Below, piece by piece: positions 8,919 through 17,789 of a DNA stretch of 64,000 bases. The stretch comes from Azotimanducus sp965199815 (lineage in GTDB: Bacteria > Pseudomonadota > Gammaproteobacteria > Pseudomonadales > Azotimanducaceae): NCBI GenBank assembly GCA_965199815.1, contig CBDATE010000018.1, positions 310,001-374,000 on the forward strand, in the 5' to 3' direction. A program made the position numbers and the translations under genes. The notes beneath the pieces were generated by a model, which had not been told where the DNA came from, did not search any database, and saw only the letters and a list, made by a program, of their open reading frames with translations. How positions within the stretch are numbered: the first letter of the stretch is position 1; each line of letters opens with the position of its first letter.

Positions 8919-9803
8919 ATGCACTTGCTGCGCGCCGCTACGGTGACGGTCAGGGATCTCGACCAGAGTCTGCGCAACTATTGCGACTGGCTCGACTACG
9001 CGCCTGTCGAGCGCGGCGAAGTCAGTGCCGGGCTGGCGGCCAGTTGGGGCGCACCGGCAGCGGCGGGCGCGCGCTTCGCGGTGCTCGCCCCGGCATCCGG
9101 CACCGAGGTGTATCTGCGGCTGGTAGAAGCGCCGCCGGTGGCCGAATTCGTGCCACTGCGAACCTGCGGCTGGACGGCGCTCGAATTCTGCGTCAGCGAT
9201 GTGCTCGCCACCCACGAGCGCATGCGCGCATCGCCCTTCGAGGTAATCGGCCCGCCGCGCCGGATTCCCGGACTCGATGCCATACATCCCATGCAGGTGC
9301 GCGGCCCCGACGGAGAAATCTGCTATTTCACGCAGATCAACAGCGATTTGCCGGAGTTCACGCTGCCGCGCGCGCGCGTACCTGTAGATCACCTGTTCAT
9401 CCACGTACTGGCGGCGAGCGACATGGCGGCGACCCAGTCCTGGCTGGTGCGCGAACTCGGCCTCAGCCTGGGGCGAACGCGCATGGAAATCGAGTACACC
9501 ATGCTCGCCAGGGCGTTCGGCCAGCCGCTCGATACCCGCTACATCATATCCACCATCACGCACGAACGCGATGTGTTCCTGCAAGTCGATCAGATGCCGC
9601 CCGAGGCGACCGTCCGACCCGGACGCGCAGGTGCCCTGCCAGCGGGCATCGCCATCACCACGCTTGCGCTGCCGACGCCTGGGGATGTGCGCGCCACAGG
9701 CATTACCACGGCGGCGAGGCAGGACGGGGTGATCTATGCCGGGTGCCCGGCCATGACGGTGCGCGACCCGGATGGTGCCCTGTTCGAATTGGTAGATCTG
9801 TAA
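8919..9803 (+). CDS. VOC (glyoxalase/dioxygenase-fold) protein with two domains
   Basis: A 294-residue protein with two vicinal-oxygen-chelate repeats. The first begins LLRAATVTVRDLDQSLRNYC and ends around VRGPDGEICYFTQI; the second begins VDHLFIHVLAASDMAATQSW and ends MTVRDPDGALFELVDL. The terminal Glu of each beta strand (GEICYF, GALFELV) is a typical metal ligand position in this fold. Such proteins act as glyoxalases, epimerases, ring-cleaving dioxygenases or binding proteins, so the reaction cannot be stated. It is 13 bases upstream of an MDR oxidoreductase gene, and the pair is probably co-translated. The 53 bases before the start hold short GGACAC repeats. Confidence 0.8.
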   Translation: MHLLRAATVTVRDLDQSLRNYCDWLDYAPVERGEVSAGLAASWGAPAAAGARFAVLAPASGTEVYLRLVEAPPVAEFVPLRTCGWTALEFCVSDVLATHERMRASPFEVIGPPRRIPGLDAIHPMQVRGPDGEICYFTQINSDLPEFTLPRARVPVDHLFIHVLAASDMAATQSWLVRELGLSLGRTRMEIEYTMLARAFGQPLDTRYIISTITHERDVFLQVDQMPPEATVRPGRAGALPAGIAITTLALPTPGDVRATGITTAARQDGVIYAGCPAMTVRDPDGALFELVDL

Positions 9804-9816
9804 CGAGCCCGGGAGA

Positions 9817-10803
9817 ATGTCGATGAACGAGAACCTCTGCATCCGACTCGCACGCCGACCGCGCGGTGTGCCGGTCGTGGAAGACTTCGAGCCTGGCGTG
9901 GCCGACGAGCTCGCATCCGGCATCAAGTGTCGCAGCCTGTTTATCTCGCTCGACCCCTATCTTCGCGGTCGCCTGAGCGGCAGGCATCTCAGCGGCGTGA
10001 TTGCGCCCGGCGAGCCCATGTCCAGCGAAATGGTGCTTGCAGTGACCGAATCGGCGCACGGATTCAAGGCGGGCGAGCTGGTGCGCGCCCATGGCCCCTG
10101 GCAAGAGCGACTCACATTGCCGCCGGAGGCGCTGCACAGGGTGTCCGCCGATATTCAACCGGCATCGCTCGCGCTCGGCGTACTCGGAATGCCGGGCCTC
10201 ACCGCCTATGCCGGGGTGCACCGGGTGCTCATGCCGGCACGGGGAGAGACACTGCTGGTGTCGGCAGCGGCCGGACCGGTGGGGGCCACCGTCGCGCAGC
10301 TGGCGCGCATCGCCGGTGCCTGCGTCATTGGCATGGCGGGCAGTGACGAGAAGTGCGACTGGCTACGCGAGCAGGCTGGAATTACCGAGGTCATCCACTA
10401 CAAGCGCGCTGACCTGCGCGAGTCCTTGAAGACCATGTGTCCGCAGAGGCTCGACATGTATTTCGACAATGTCGGCGGGGATGTCCTGCAGGCCGCAATG
10501 GAGCGGCTCGCGATCGGTGCGCGCGTGGCACTGTGCGGCCTCGTGTCGCAGTACCACGAGGAGCAGGCACCGGCGGGGCCGAATCCGGCGCTGATCATCC
10601 TGGCGCGCGCCCGTGTGCAGGGGCTGGTGGTGTATGACCACGAAGACCTGCGCACCGAGATGGAGGTGCGACTGGCGCAGCATATCGCCGAAGGCCGTCT
10701 GGCGTACCGCGAGGACATCAGCGACGGTCTGGCATCCGCCCCGGAAGCATTCTGTCGCCTGATGCGTGGCGAGAACTTCGGCAAGAGCCTGGTGCGCGTC
10801 TGA
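9817..10803 (+). CDS. NADP-dependent MDR oxidoreductase (leukotriene B4 12-hydroxydehydrogenase/CurA-like)
   Basis: A 328-residue zinc-independent medium-chain reductase. It shows LDPYLRGRL near the start, LGMPGLTAYAGVHRV, the nucleotide-binding segment VSAAAGPVGATVAQLARIAG (residues about 145-164), GSDEKCDWL, DMYFDNVGGDVL and FCRLMRGENFGKSLVRV at the end, all characteristic of the prostaglandin reductase/2-alkenal reductase branch that reduces enones or enals. GGGAG precedes two possible ATGs (9817 and 9823); the second has the more usual spacing, so the first two residues are uncertain. It is the last gene of the plus-strand run and converges on the PNPOx-like gene with 27 bases between. 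Confidence 0.87.
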   Translation: MSMNENLCIRLARRPRGVPVVEDFEPGVADELASGIKCRSLFISLDPYLRGRLSGRHLSGVIAPGEPMSSEMVLAVTESAHGFKAGELVRAHGPWQERLTLPPEALHRVSADIQPASLALGVLGMPGLTAYAGVHRVLMPARGETLLVSAAAGPVGATVAQLARIAGACVIGMAGSDEKCDWLREQAGITEVIHYKRADLRESLKTMCPQRLDMYFDNVGGDVLQAAMERLAIGARVALCGLVSQYHEEQAPAGPNPALIILARARVQGLVVYDHEDLRTEMEVRLAQHIAEGRLAYREDISDGLASAPEAFCRLMRGENFGKSLVRV

Positions 10804-10830
10804 CGCGCTCGCAGCACACCTGCGGGAAGC

Positions 10831-11409
10831 TCAGGGAATCAAACTCGTCAGCCTGCCGGAAGCCACGTCAAACAGGTGCCGTTCGTGGGCACCATCGGCG
10901 CGCAGCCGCAACCGGTCTATCGACAGCAACTGCAACAGGGCACCGGATGCGCCCGGTGGCGGATACGCCTTGCTGTCGGTGTCTGCCAGCAGGGCATCCA
11001 GGCTGTCAGACGAGTCCAGCGGGCTGCCTTGCGGCCAGCGTTCGTGGAGCCAGTCAAGCTGCTTCGAGACTGCCGGACGATGCGGCCAGTGCGTGTTGAT
11101 GGTGCCCGCAGGCAGCGGACGCAGTTCCGCCTGCAGGCGATACTGCACCTGAATCGAATGGTAGTAGGTGAGCAGCTCGGTGTGTGGCTGATGGCGCATC
11201 TGACGCGCCTTCGGGGAGTGCGTGTTGTAGAAGAGCGCAAGACCTTCGGGCAGGTCGCGCAACACCAGAACGCGCAGCCGCGCGGATTCACCCTCGACGC
11301 TGGCGAGCACACACAGGCTGGCCCAGGGGTCGCCCATATCCCGCGCGTACAGGCGGTCTGCATGCAGTGCCTCGATCAGATTCGGGGTATCTTTCATCGT
11401 ATATTTCAT
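10831..11409 (-). CDS. pyridoxamine 5'-phosphate oxidase-fold flavoprotein (PdxH-like)
   Basis: A 192-residue FMN-binding split-barrel protein. RLRVLVLRDLPEGLALFYNTHSPKARQM is the classic FMN-contact region, and LLTYYHSIQVQYRLQAELR corresponds to the following strand. The short C-terminal part differs from E. coli PdxH, so a true pyridoxine-phosphate oxidase is not certain. Its ATG at 11409 overlaps the TGA of the SixA-like gene as ATGA, indicating coupled translation; a second ATG at 11397 would begin MKDTPN. The gene lies in a minus-strand run after the luciferase-like monooxygenase and SixA-like genes. Confidence 0.78.
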   Translation of the reverse strand: MKYTMKDTPNLIEALHADRLYARDMGDPWASLCVLASVEGESARLRVLVLRDLPEGLALFYNTHSPKARQMRHQPHTELLTYYHSIQVQYRLQAELRPLPAGTINTHWPHRPAVSKQLDWLHERWPQGSPLDSSDSLDALLADTDSKAYPPPGASGALLQLLSIDRLRLRADGAHERHLFDVASGRLTSLIP

Positions 11410-11948
11410 TGCATATCTTTACAGTGCACCCCGCCCTTGGGAGTGCGCAGCAGCTTCAGGGTCGCCTCGCCGAAGTCGAGCCGATGCCAGGGAAGCGACA
11501 CGGAGAATCTGGCGATTGCACAGGTCGGAAAGGTCTCGATGACCGGCTGTGCGCCAAGCCGATTCACGAAATGCGTGATGCCCGGATTGTGCCCGACGAT
11601 CAGCAGCGATGTGACATCGTCCGCAACTTCCTGAAGCACACGCAGCATGGTCTCGGCGCTGGCGTGGTAGATGCGCAGATCCTTCCTGAAGGCAGTGGCT
11701 TCGAGGGTGGCGGGTGCCCCGGCATCGATACAGGCAGCGTGCGCCGCTTCGGCGGTGCGTTCGGCGCGCCGTGCCGGGCTGGTGATGATGCGCTGCGGCA
11801 GATGCTGCTGGCTTGTCAGCCACAGGCGCAGCGTTTCGATGTTCTCCCGACCGCGGGCATCGAGGTCGCGATCAAAGTCCGGCAGCTCCCGTGACCAGTC
11901 GGACTTGGCATGTCGCAAGACCCAGAGATGCACGGAGGTCGCGCGCAC
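11406..11948 (-). CDS. SixA-like histidine phosphatase
   Basis: A 180-residue protein of the histidine phosphatase superfamily. The phosphohistidine motif is LRHAKSDW near residue 11, the second catalytic histidine is in LLIVGHNPGITHF, and ITSPARRAERTAE supplies the usual arginine. The short length and LRHAKSDW signature match SixA, which removes phosphate from histidine of phosphorelay proteins. Translation probably begins at the GTG at 11948; a second in-frame GTG lies five codons later. It lies 50 bases after the monooxygenase stop in a spacer carrying several imperfect copies of CCGGTAAGGC, and overlaps the PNPOx-like gene by four bases. Confidence 0.85.
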   Translation of the reverse strand: MRATSVHLWVLRHAKSDWSRELPDFDRDLDARGRENIETLRLWLTSQQHLPQRIITSPARRAERTAEAAHAACIDAGAPATLEATAFRKDLRIYHASAETMLRVLQEVADDVTSLLIVGHNPGITHFVNRLGAQPVIETFPTCAIARFSVSLPWHRLDFGEATLKLLRTPKGGVHCKDMQ

Positions 11949-11998
11949 GGGGATTCTTGACCTTGCCGGGGGGGTCTTGCCGGGGCCTTACCGGAGCC

Positions 11999-12907
11999 TT
12001 ACCGGTACGCCTTGAACAGCTCGGTGAAGGCCACCTGTTGATTGCCGACGGCCGACGAGGGGACGAGAATCACCGTCTTGATACCGGTCTCGTACCAGGC
12101 TTCCACGCCCTCGCGCACCTTGGCCGCGCTGCCGAAGAGCGTGACATCGGCGAGCCAGCGGTCGCTCAGACAGGCGCTCACGGCATCCCGGTCGCGTTTT
12201 TCGAGCGCCTGTTCGACCGCCGCCATCTCTTCCTCATAGCCTGCCTCTTTCCAGTAATTGCGATAGTTGGGCAGGGTCACGTAGCCGGAGAGTGTGCGTC
12301 TGTTCACCGCCTTGGCGGCTGCTTCGTCATCCGATATGCAGGTCGGGATCATGACACCGGTGAAAAACCCGGCAGCGTCCCGCTGCGCGGCGGGCAGCAC
12401 GGACAGGCTCTCTCGCATGTGAGATCTGGCGGCATTGGCGAACACCATGCCATCGCCAATCTCGCCGGCGAGCGCAATCATGCGTTTGCGCATGGCGGCC
12501 AGCACGATGGGCGGGAGCGCTCCGGCGCGTGGAACCGCCTTCAAGGCCTCCACGAAGGTGCGCATATCCGCCAGCGGCTTGCCGGCCTTGATGCCCGCTC
12601 GCTGCAGCACAAGGCCGTGGCTCACGCCTATGCCAAAGCTGAAGCGCCCGCGACTGACTTCCTGCACGAAGGCGGCGCTATAGGCGTAGTCTTGCGCGAC
12701 GCGGTGATAGATGGGCACGATGCTGGTGCCGAGCCGTATGCGAGAGGTGCACAGTGCGATGGCGAGACTGAGCGACATGCCGTCTGTGAGGCTGGTGCAG
12801 TAGATGCCTTCGAATCCCTGGCGCTCGATTTCGCTCGCGAGAGCAAGCATGGCATCGCGTTTGCCGGGCACTGCGGCGAGGCTGACGGAGGGTTTGGGTA
12901 TATTCAC
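11999..12907 (-). CDS. luciferase-like (LLM) flavin- or F420-dependent oxidoreductase
   Basis: A 302-residue protein if it starts at the GTG at 12907 (VNIPKPSVSLAAV); the open frame extends further upstream but that part is antisense to the ABC-F gene. Features of the bacterial luciferase-like barrel are ALASEIERQGFEGIYCTS, SRIRLGTSIVPIYHRVAQDYA, SRGRFSFGIGVSHGLVLQ and PPIVLAAMRKRMIALAGEIGDGMVF. Such enzymes use reduced FMN or F420; which one is not resolved. It is divergent from the ABC-F gene with 52 bases between, and is followed by sixA-like and PNPOx-like genes. The start codon is the least certain part of the call. Confidence 0.82.
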   Translation of the reverse strand: MNIPKPSVSLAAVPGKRDAMLALASEIERQGFEGIYCTSLTDGMSLSLAIALCTSRIRLGTSIVPIYHRVAQDYAYSAAFVQEVSRGRFSFGIGVSHGLVLQRAGIKAGKPLADMRTFVEALKAVPRAGALPPIVLAAMRKRMIALAGEIGDGMVFANAARSHMRESLSVLPAAQRDAAGFFTGVMIPTCISDDEAAAKAVNRRTLSGYVTLPNYRNYWKEAGYEEEMAAVEQALEKRDRDAVSACLSDRWLADVTLFGSAAKVREGVEAWYETGIKTVILVPSSAVGNQQVAFTELFKAYR

Positions 12908-12959
12908 GGGTAAGGCGCTTGCCCTCGAGTAAACGAATGACAGAAACAGGACATTACGC

Positions 12960-14675
12960 TTGAGTCTCTTGCAGGTCAACATCGAAAGCCATGACGAAGG
13001 CGGTGTCACCCTGCTGCACAATCTCGAACTGGCAGTGAACGATGGCGAGCGCCTCGGGCTGGTCGGGCACAACGGCTGCGGCAAGAGTACCCTGCTGGCG
13101 CTGCTCGCCGGTACGAAAACGCCGGATGTGGGCGTGGTGCGAACGCAGAAGGGGCTGCGTATCGCCATGGTGGAGCAATTCATTCCCGGAGGACTGGAAG
13201 AATGCGCGGCGCTTGCAGCCGTGCTTGATGCCTCGCCCGGCGCGCCACAATCCTGGCAAGCCGAAGCCCTGCTGTTTCAACTCGGTTTTGACGAAGCGCG
13301 GACGCAAGCTCCACTGCGTACGCTCTCCGGCGGTCAGCAGACGCTGGTGCTGTTCGCGAGAACCCTGCTGCGCGAACCGGAACTCCTGCTGCTCGACGAG
13401 CCGTCCAATCATCTTGATGTGGCCTCGTTGCTGGCCCTGGAAGGACGCTTGCGCGATTATCGCGGCGCGTTCGTGATCGTGTCTCACGACCGCAGATTCC
13501 TTGATCGCGTGACCCGCGAAACCCTGTTCCTGAGAGATCAGGCGCTGGTACGCATCGCGCGGCCGTACAGCGAGGCGCGGCATCGCCTCGATGCCATGGA
13601 CGAGGCGGCGCGTACAGCGCGCGTGGCCGAGGACAGGCGCATCGACAGTTTGCGCCGCAGTGCACAGCGCCTGGCCATGTGGGGACGCAATTTCGACAAC
13701 GAGGACTTGTCGAAACGCGCCAGGTCCATGCACAGGCGCATCGAACGACTGGAGACGCAGCGCACCTTCGTCACCAGAGGTTCGCCGCTCAGTCTGTCGC
13801 TCGAACTCGGAGCATCGCGCTCGAAGCTCGCGCTCGCGGTCGAGGATGTCAGGGTGCTGCACCCCGGAGACGCAGGTACGCCGCTGTTTGCGGTGCCCGA
13901 CATGACGCTGCGCTCTGGCGACCGCGCGGCGCTGCTCGGTGATAACGGTGTTGGCAAGTCCACTTTCGTGCGCGCCATTGTCGAAGCTGCCGGTCGCGAG
14001 GACGGGGATGCATCAATTCGACTGAGTCCGCAGACGCGGCTCGGATATTTCGATCAGGAGCTGGCCGAGGTGCGCGGCGAAGTGCGCCTGATTGAGTATG
14101 TGTACAAGCAGGTGGCAGGCGACCGGCAGGCGATTCAGGCGGCGCTGGCCGGGGCCGGATTTGATCGAACGAGCCGTGACAAGCCGCTCGATGTGCTCTC
14201 CGGCGGGGAGCGGGCGCGCCTGCTGTTCACGCTCATCTCCCTGCGGCGTCCGAACTTTCTCATCCTCGATGAGCCAACCAACCATCTGGATATAGAGGGT
14301 CGCGAGCAGATGCAGGCGGCGCTGGCCGCAACATCAGCGACGCTGCTCATCACCTCGCATGACCGCCTGTTCATCGAAACCCTCGCCAACCGATTCTTCC
14401 TGATAGCTGACGGCGTTCTGCTCGAGATGCCTTCGCCGGATGCCTTCTTCTCAGGCGACGGGGACACACACCGCGCACATAGGGACACACATCGACATGA
14501 CGGGGACACACACCTGCCGCAGGCGCTGCCCGATTCGGAGGAAGCCAGGCTCACCCGGCTGGTGGAACTTGAATCCAGGCTCGAGGCCATGCTCGAACGC
14601 AAGCCGAAGTTTCAGAAGCCCGCGCAGATCAAGCGCTGGCGCGAGGAAATTGCGCGCCTCAACGAGGCGTTGTGA
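12960..14675 (+). CDS. ABC-F family ATPase with an unusual C-terminal linker
   Basis: A 571-residue soluble protein with two ABC domains and no membrane segment, as in ribosome-associated ABC-F proteins. Domain 1 has GHNGCGKSTL, LSGGQQTLVLF and LLLLDEPSNHLDV; domain 2 has GDNGVGKSTF, LSGGERARLLF and FLILDEPTNHLDI. The charged linker between them contains the KRARSMHRRIERLE helix. The TTG at 12960 (preceded by AGGA eight bases upstream) gives MSLLQVNIES, the expected N-terminus. After domain 2, residues about 500-520 are a His/Asp/Thr-rich stretch encoded by repeated GGGACACACA units, followed by a short helical tail. The gene ends two bases before a run of 22 G. Confidence 0.88.
   Translation: MSLLQVNIESHDEGGVTLLHNLELAVNDGERLGLVGHNGCGKSTLLALLAGTKTPDVGVVRTQKGLRIAMVEQFIPGGLEECAALAAVLDASPGAPQSWQAEALLFQLGFDEARTQAPLRTLSGGQQTLVLFARTLLREPELLLLDEPSNHLDVASLLALEGRLRDYRGAFVIVSHDRRFLDRVTRETLFLRDQALVRIARPYSEARHRLDAMDEAARTARVAEDRRIDSLRRSAQRLAMWGRNFDNEDLSKRARSMHRRIERLETQRTFVTRGSPLSLSLELGASRSKLALAVEDVRVLHPGDAGTPLFAVPDMTLRSGDRAALLGDNGVGKSTFVRAIVEAAGREDGDASIRLSPQTRLGYFDQELAEVRGEVRLIEYVYKQVAGDRQAIQAALAGAGFDRTSRDKPLDVLSGGERARLLFTLISLRRPNFLILDEPTNHLDIEGREQMQAALAATSATLLITSHDRLFIETLANRFFLIADGVLLEMPSPDAFFSGDGDTHRAHRDTHRHDGDTHLPQALPDSEEARLTRLVELESRLEAMLERKPKFQKPAQIKRWREEIARLNEAL
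14459..14514. repeat. GGGACACACA repeats inside the ABC-F gene
   Basis: CGGGGACACACACC occurs at about 14459 and 14501, with a diverged AGGGACACACAT between them. The segment stays in frame and encodes a GDGDTHR-type linker. The same 14-mer occurs in the MmgE/PrpD gene near 2.49 kb on the other strand. Confidence 0.75.
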
Positions 14676-14676
14676 A

Positions 14677-14698
14677 GGGGGGGGGGGGGGGGGGGGGG
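14677..14698. repeat. homopolymer of 22 G
   Basis: An uninterrupted run of 22 G lies one base after the ABC-F stop codon, between convergent genes. The 10-mer GGCGTTGTGA, which contains the ABC-F stop, is repeated on the far side (14666-14675 and 14706-14715). Confidence 0.9.
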
Positions 14699-14727
14699 AG
14701 TGAGGGGCGTTGTGAGCCTTGGCCTAC

Positions 14728-16101
14728 TCAGGCAAGCAGCAGGTAGCAGACGCTGCTGATGATCAGCGCGCCGGCAAGGTTCAGCACCACGCCCTCGCGC
14801 ACCATGCGTGCCACCGGCACCCTGCCGGTACTGAACACGACCACATTGGGCGCCGTGGCTACGGGCAGCATGAAGGCGCAACTTGCGCTCATGGCAGCCG
14901 GAATCATGAACAGCAAGGGGTCGCTGGACAGCGCGACCGCCGTGGCACCCATGATCGGCATGAGCAGTGTGGTGGTCGCCGTGTTGCTGGTAGCCTCGGT
15001 GAGGAAGGTCACCCCCAGACAGATGGCGAGCACGATCAGGAACGGTGTCACGCCGCCGAGCACCGAGAGCGCATTGCCCATGGCTTCCGACACCCCGGAT
15101 TCGGTAAACCCCTTGGCGAGCGCGATGCCCGAGGCGAACAGGATGAGTGTGCCCCAGGGAATCTTCTCGGCAGTTTCCCAATCGAGCAGCCGCCCACCCT
15201 TGCCGTCCGGCACGATAAACAACAGGACACAGGCGGCCAGCGCTACCATCGCGTCGTTGCTGTAGGGCAGGGACAACAGCCCGGCCCAGCCGCCGAAGGG
15301 TTCGGTGCGGGTCACCCAGCACACCACCGTGATGCCGAACAGGATGGCGAGGCGCACCTCCTCCGTACGCCAGGGTCCGCTGGCATCGATAGTTGCCCCG
15401 GTGCCGCCGCCGAGACGGCGCGTCAGCCACAGACCGGCGACCGGCACCAGCAGCAAGACCACTGGCACGGCGACCGCCATCCAGTGCGCAAACCCTATGT
15501 CAGCGGCAAAGAGTTCCTGATACACGCCCTTGAAGATGACATTCGGCGGTGTGCCTATGGGCGTACCCATGCCGCCGATACTCGCGGCGTAGGCAATGCC
15601 GAGCAGCAGCGGCAGCGCCAGCCGGTCATCGCGCGTTCGTTCGAGTACCGCCATGGCGATGGGCAGCATCATGAGCGTGGTTGCGGTGTTGGAAATCCAC
15701 ATGCTGAGCAGCGCGGTCGCGGCCATGAACCCGAACACGAGTCGGCGGCTGCTTCCGTCGCCAAAAAGTCGTACCATAGACAGTGCTATCCGTCGGTGGG
15801 TTCCCGACCTGGCGAGAGCGGTGGACAGAATGAAGCCCCCGAGAAGCAGGAGAATCACCGGATTTCCATAGGCTTCAGAGACGGCTGTCTGGTCGAGGAC
15901 ACCGGAAACCGGCAAGGCCAGGATGGGAATGAAGGATGTTGCCGCGATCGGGATGGGTTCGAATATCCACCAGATTACGACCAGAGTGGTGATGCCAAGG
16001 ACGACTCCCATCTCGAAGGGGGCATCCTGAATACGACACAGGACGGTCACGGCGATGGCGGCCAGCGGGCCGACATACAAGGCGATGGATTTGAGGTTCA
16101 T
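14728..16101 (-). CDS. SLC13/DASS-family sodium-coupled anion transporter
   Basis: A 457-residue hydrophobic membrane protein with about 11-12 transmembrane segments. The two Ser-Asn-Thr sodium-site motifs are present as WISNTATTLMMLP and ATSNTATTTLLMP, together with GGMGTPIGTPPN, as in VcINDY and SdcS. The family imports dicarboxylates or citrate with sodium; the substrate here is inferred to be such an acid. The ATG at 16101 (MNLKSIALYVGP) is the natural start of the first membrane segment. It diverges from the exonuclease I gene with 54 bases between and converges on the ABC-F gene across the G22 run. Confidence 0.88.
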   Translation of the reverse strand: MNLKSIALYVGPLAAIAVTVLCRIQDAPFEMGVVLGITTLVVIWWIFEPIPIAATSFIPILALPVSGVLDQTAVSEAYGNPVILLLLGGFILSTALARSGTHRRIALSMVRLFGDGSSRRLVFGFMAATALLSMWISNTATTLMMLPIAMAVLERTRDDRLALPLLLGIAYAASIGGMGTPIGTPPNVIFKGVYQELFAADIGFAHWMAVAVPVVLLLVPVAGLWLTRRLGGGTGATIDASGPWRTEEVRLAILFGITVVCWVTRTEPFGGWAGLLSLPYSNDAMVALAACVLLFIVPDGKGGRLLDWETAEKIPWGTLILFASGIALAKGFTESGVSEAMGNALSVLGGVTPFLIVLAICLGVTFLTEATSNTATTTLLMPIMGATAVALSSDPLLFMIPAAMSASCAFMLPVATAPNVVVFSTGRVPVARMVREGVVLNLAGALIISSVCYLLLA

Positions 16102-16155
16102 TGAAGTTCGACACTGGTGCGCCCGAGGGCGCACTGATTCTCAGGAAGAAGATGT

Positions 16156-17766
16156 ATGTCTGATACTCAGGATGGTCATATCTGCTGGTATGACTTGGAG
16201 ACCACCGGTATTGATCCCTGTTGGCACAGGGTACTGCAATTCGCGGCGCAAAAGACCACCCACGACCTCACCGACATTGGCGAGCCAGTGAGTTTTCAGG
16301 TGCGCCTGCCCGCCGATGTGCTGCCGGATCCGGCTGCCTGCTGTCTCACCGGGCTCACGCCGCAAGTGACCAACGAGCAGGGCATTACCGAACTCGAGGC
16401 CATGCATCGCATCTACGATCTGTTCATGGAGCCGGGCGTGTGCGTCGCCGGATTCAACTCCATCCGTTTCGACGACGAGTTTGTGCGCTACGGCTTCTAT
16501 CGCAACTTTCTGCCGGTCTATCTGCGCGAGTATCAGAACGGCAACACGCGCTGGGATCTGCTCGAACTGTGCCGCGCCGCGCGCGCGCTGCGTCCCGAAG
16601 GGCTTGAATGGCCGCTGCGCGACGGTGTTCCGGTGCTGAATCTGCAAGCCCTGGCCGAAGCCAATGGCATCAACGCCGAGGCCGCGCACGAAGCCTCCAC
16701 CGATGTCAGGATGACCATCAAACTCGCCCGCTTGCTGCGCAAGCACAATGAAAAACTCTACCGGTTCGTGTTCAATCTGCGCCACAAGAACGAGGTGGAG
16801 CATCTTCTGCGCCCGAGCGAGGACATGAAGGTGCTGGTGGCCGGCAGCTTGCCACGCGACCGCCATCACCTTGGTCTGGTGATGCAGATCGGACATCCAC
16901 CAAAGAAGAACACGCGCATCCTGGCTGACCTGGGAGCCGACCTGCGTTGCCTGGTCGAGTGGCCCGAGGAGCAATTGCAGGAGCTTTGGTGGAACCCCGA
17001 TGGAGATGATCGCTTGCCGCTGCGTCCGGTGCACACCAACAAGTGCCCGGTGATTGCGCCCGTCAACGTGCTGCGCCCCGAGGACATCGATCGCCTCGGC
17101 ATCGACATGCGTCTTGCCGAGCAGCGCCGCGACTTCCTGCTGGAGCACAAGAGGTTGATCGAAAGGCGCATAAGCGGATTGTTTCGTGCCGAGAACCTGG
17201 CCGAAGGGCAGCAACGGCGTGGCAGCAAGGGCAGGGCCAGGGGCAAGTCTCGACGCGCTCGCTCGGGCAAGGGCGGCGAACGCAATTTCAACGGGATGGT
17301 GGCACCGGATGGCAAGCTGCTCACAGACTCCGAACTCAACGGTGCGGGTCGCAAGATGCCTGCCACCTCGAAGGATGTGGAAGCCCAGCTCTATGGCCGC
17401 TTCATCAGTGATCGGGATCAGGCGGAAGCCTTGCGCGTGGCGCAGGCACTGAGGCACGCCAACGCGCCCGGCAAGACGCATTTTCAGGATCGTCGGCTGC
17501 GGGAACTGCTGGCGCGGCTCAAGGCGCGCAATGATCTCACCGAGCTCATGAACGATCAGGAACGGCGTGAGTGGCGAGGCTATCTGAAGCGCAAGTTGCT
17601 CGGTACGCCGGCGGACACCGATGCCTACCTGACACTGGAAGGATTTCGTCAGCGCATAGCGGAAGTGCGCGCCGGAGATGCTGTGCCGGCCAATGAGGGG
17701 GTGCTCGCTGCGCTCGAAGAGCACGGCGATGAATTGCACGATTCGCTGGTGGCACCGCGGCATTGA
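16156..17766 (+). CDS. sbcB: exodeoxyribonuclease I with an extra basic insertion
   Basis: A 536-residue 3'-5' single-strand DNA exonuclease of the DEDDh type; E. coli SbcB is 475 residues. Catalytic motifs are WYDLETTGIDP near residue 11, AGFNSIRFDDEFVRYGFYRN near 96, and HEASTDVRMTIKLARLL near 177. The SH3-like and C-terminal helical regions follow (LRHKNEVEHLL, MQIGHPPKKNTRILADLG, CPVIAPVNVL, DVEAQLYGRFISDRDQ). Residues about 340-400, between ERRISGLFRAENL and DVEAQLYG, hold an extra stretch very rich in Arg, Lys, Ser and Gly (about 352-375), accounting for the added length. AGGAAGAAG five bases before the ATG supports the start. It stands alone, 23 bases before the LolD-like ATPase gene. 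Confidence 0.92.
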   Translation: MSDTQDGHICWYDLETTGIDPCWHRVLQFAAQKTTHDLTDIGEPVSFQVRLPADVLPDPAACCLTGLTPQVTNEQGITELEAMHRIYDLFMEPGVCVAGFNSIRFDDEFVRYGFYRNFLPVYLREYQNGNTRWDLLELCRAARALRPEGLEWPLRDGVPVLNLQALAEANGINAEAAHEASTDVRMTIKLARLLRKHNEKLYRFVFNLRHKNEVEHLLRPSEDMKVLVAGSLPRDRHHLGLVMQIGHPPKKNTRILADLGADLRCLVEWPEEQLQELWWNPDGDDRLPLRPVHTNKCPVIAPVNVLRPEDIDRLGIDMRLAEQRRDFLLEHKRLIERRISGLFRAENLAEGQQRRGSKGRARGKSRRARSGKGGERNFNGMVAPDGKLLTDSELNGAGRKMPATSKDVEAQLYGRFISDRDQAEALRVAQALRHANAPGKTHFQDRRLRELLARLKARNDLTELMNDQERREWRGYLKRKLLGTPADTDAYLTLEGFRQRIAEVRAGDAVPANEGVLAALEEHGDELHDSLVAPRH

Positions 17767-17789
17767 AGTGATGTCGGGAGAGGTGTCGG

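Noticed and set aside
12954..13862. Minus-strand frame within the ABC-F gene
   Set aside because: It is antisense to a well-supported ABC-F protein and has no recognisable domain.
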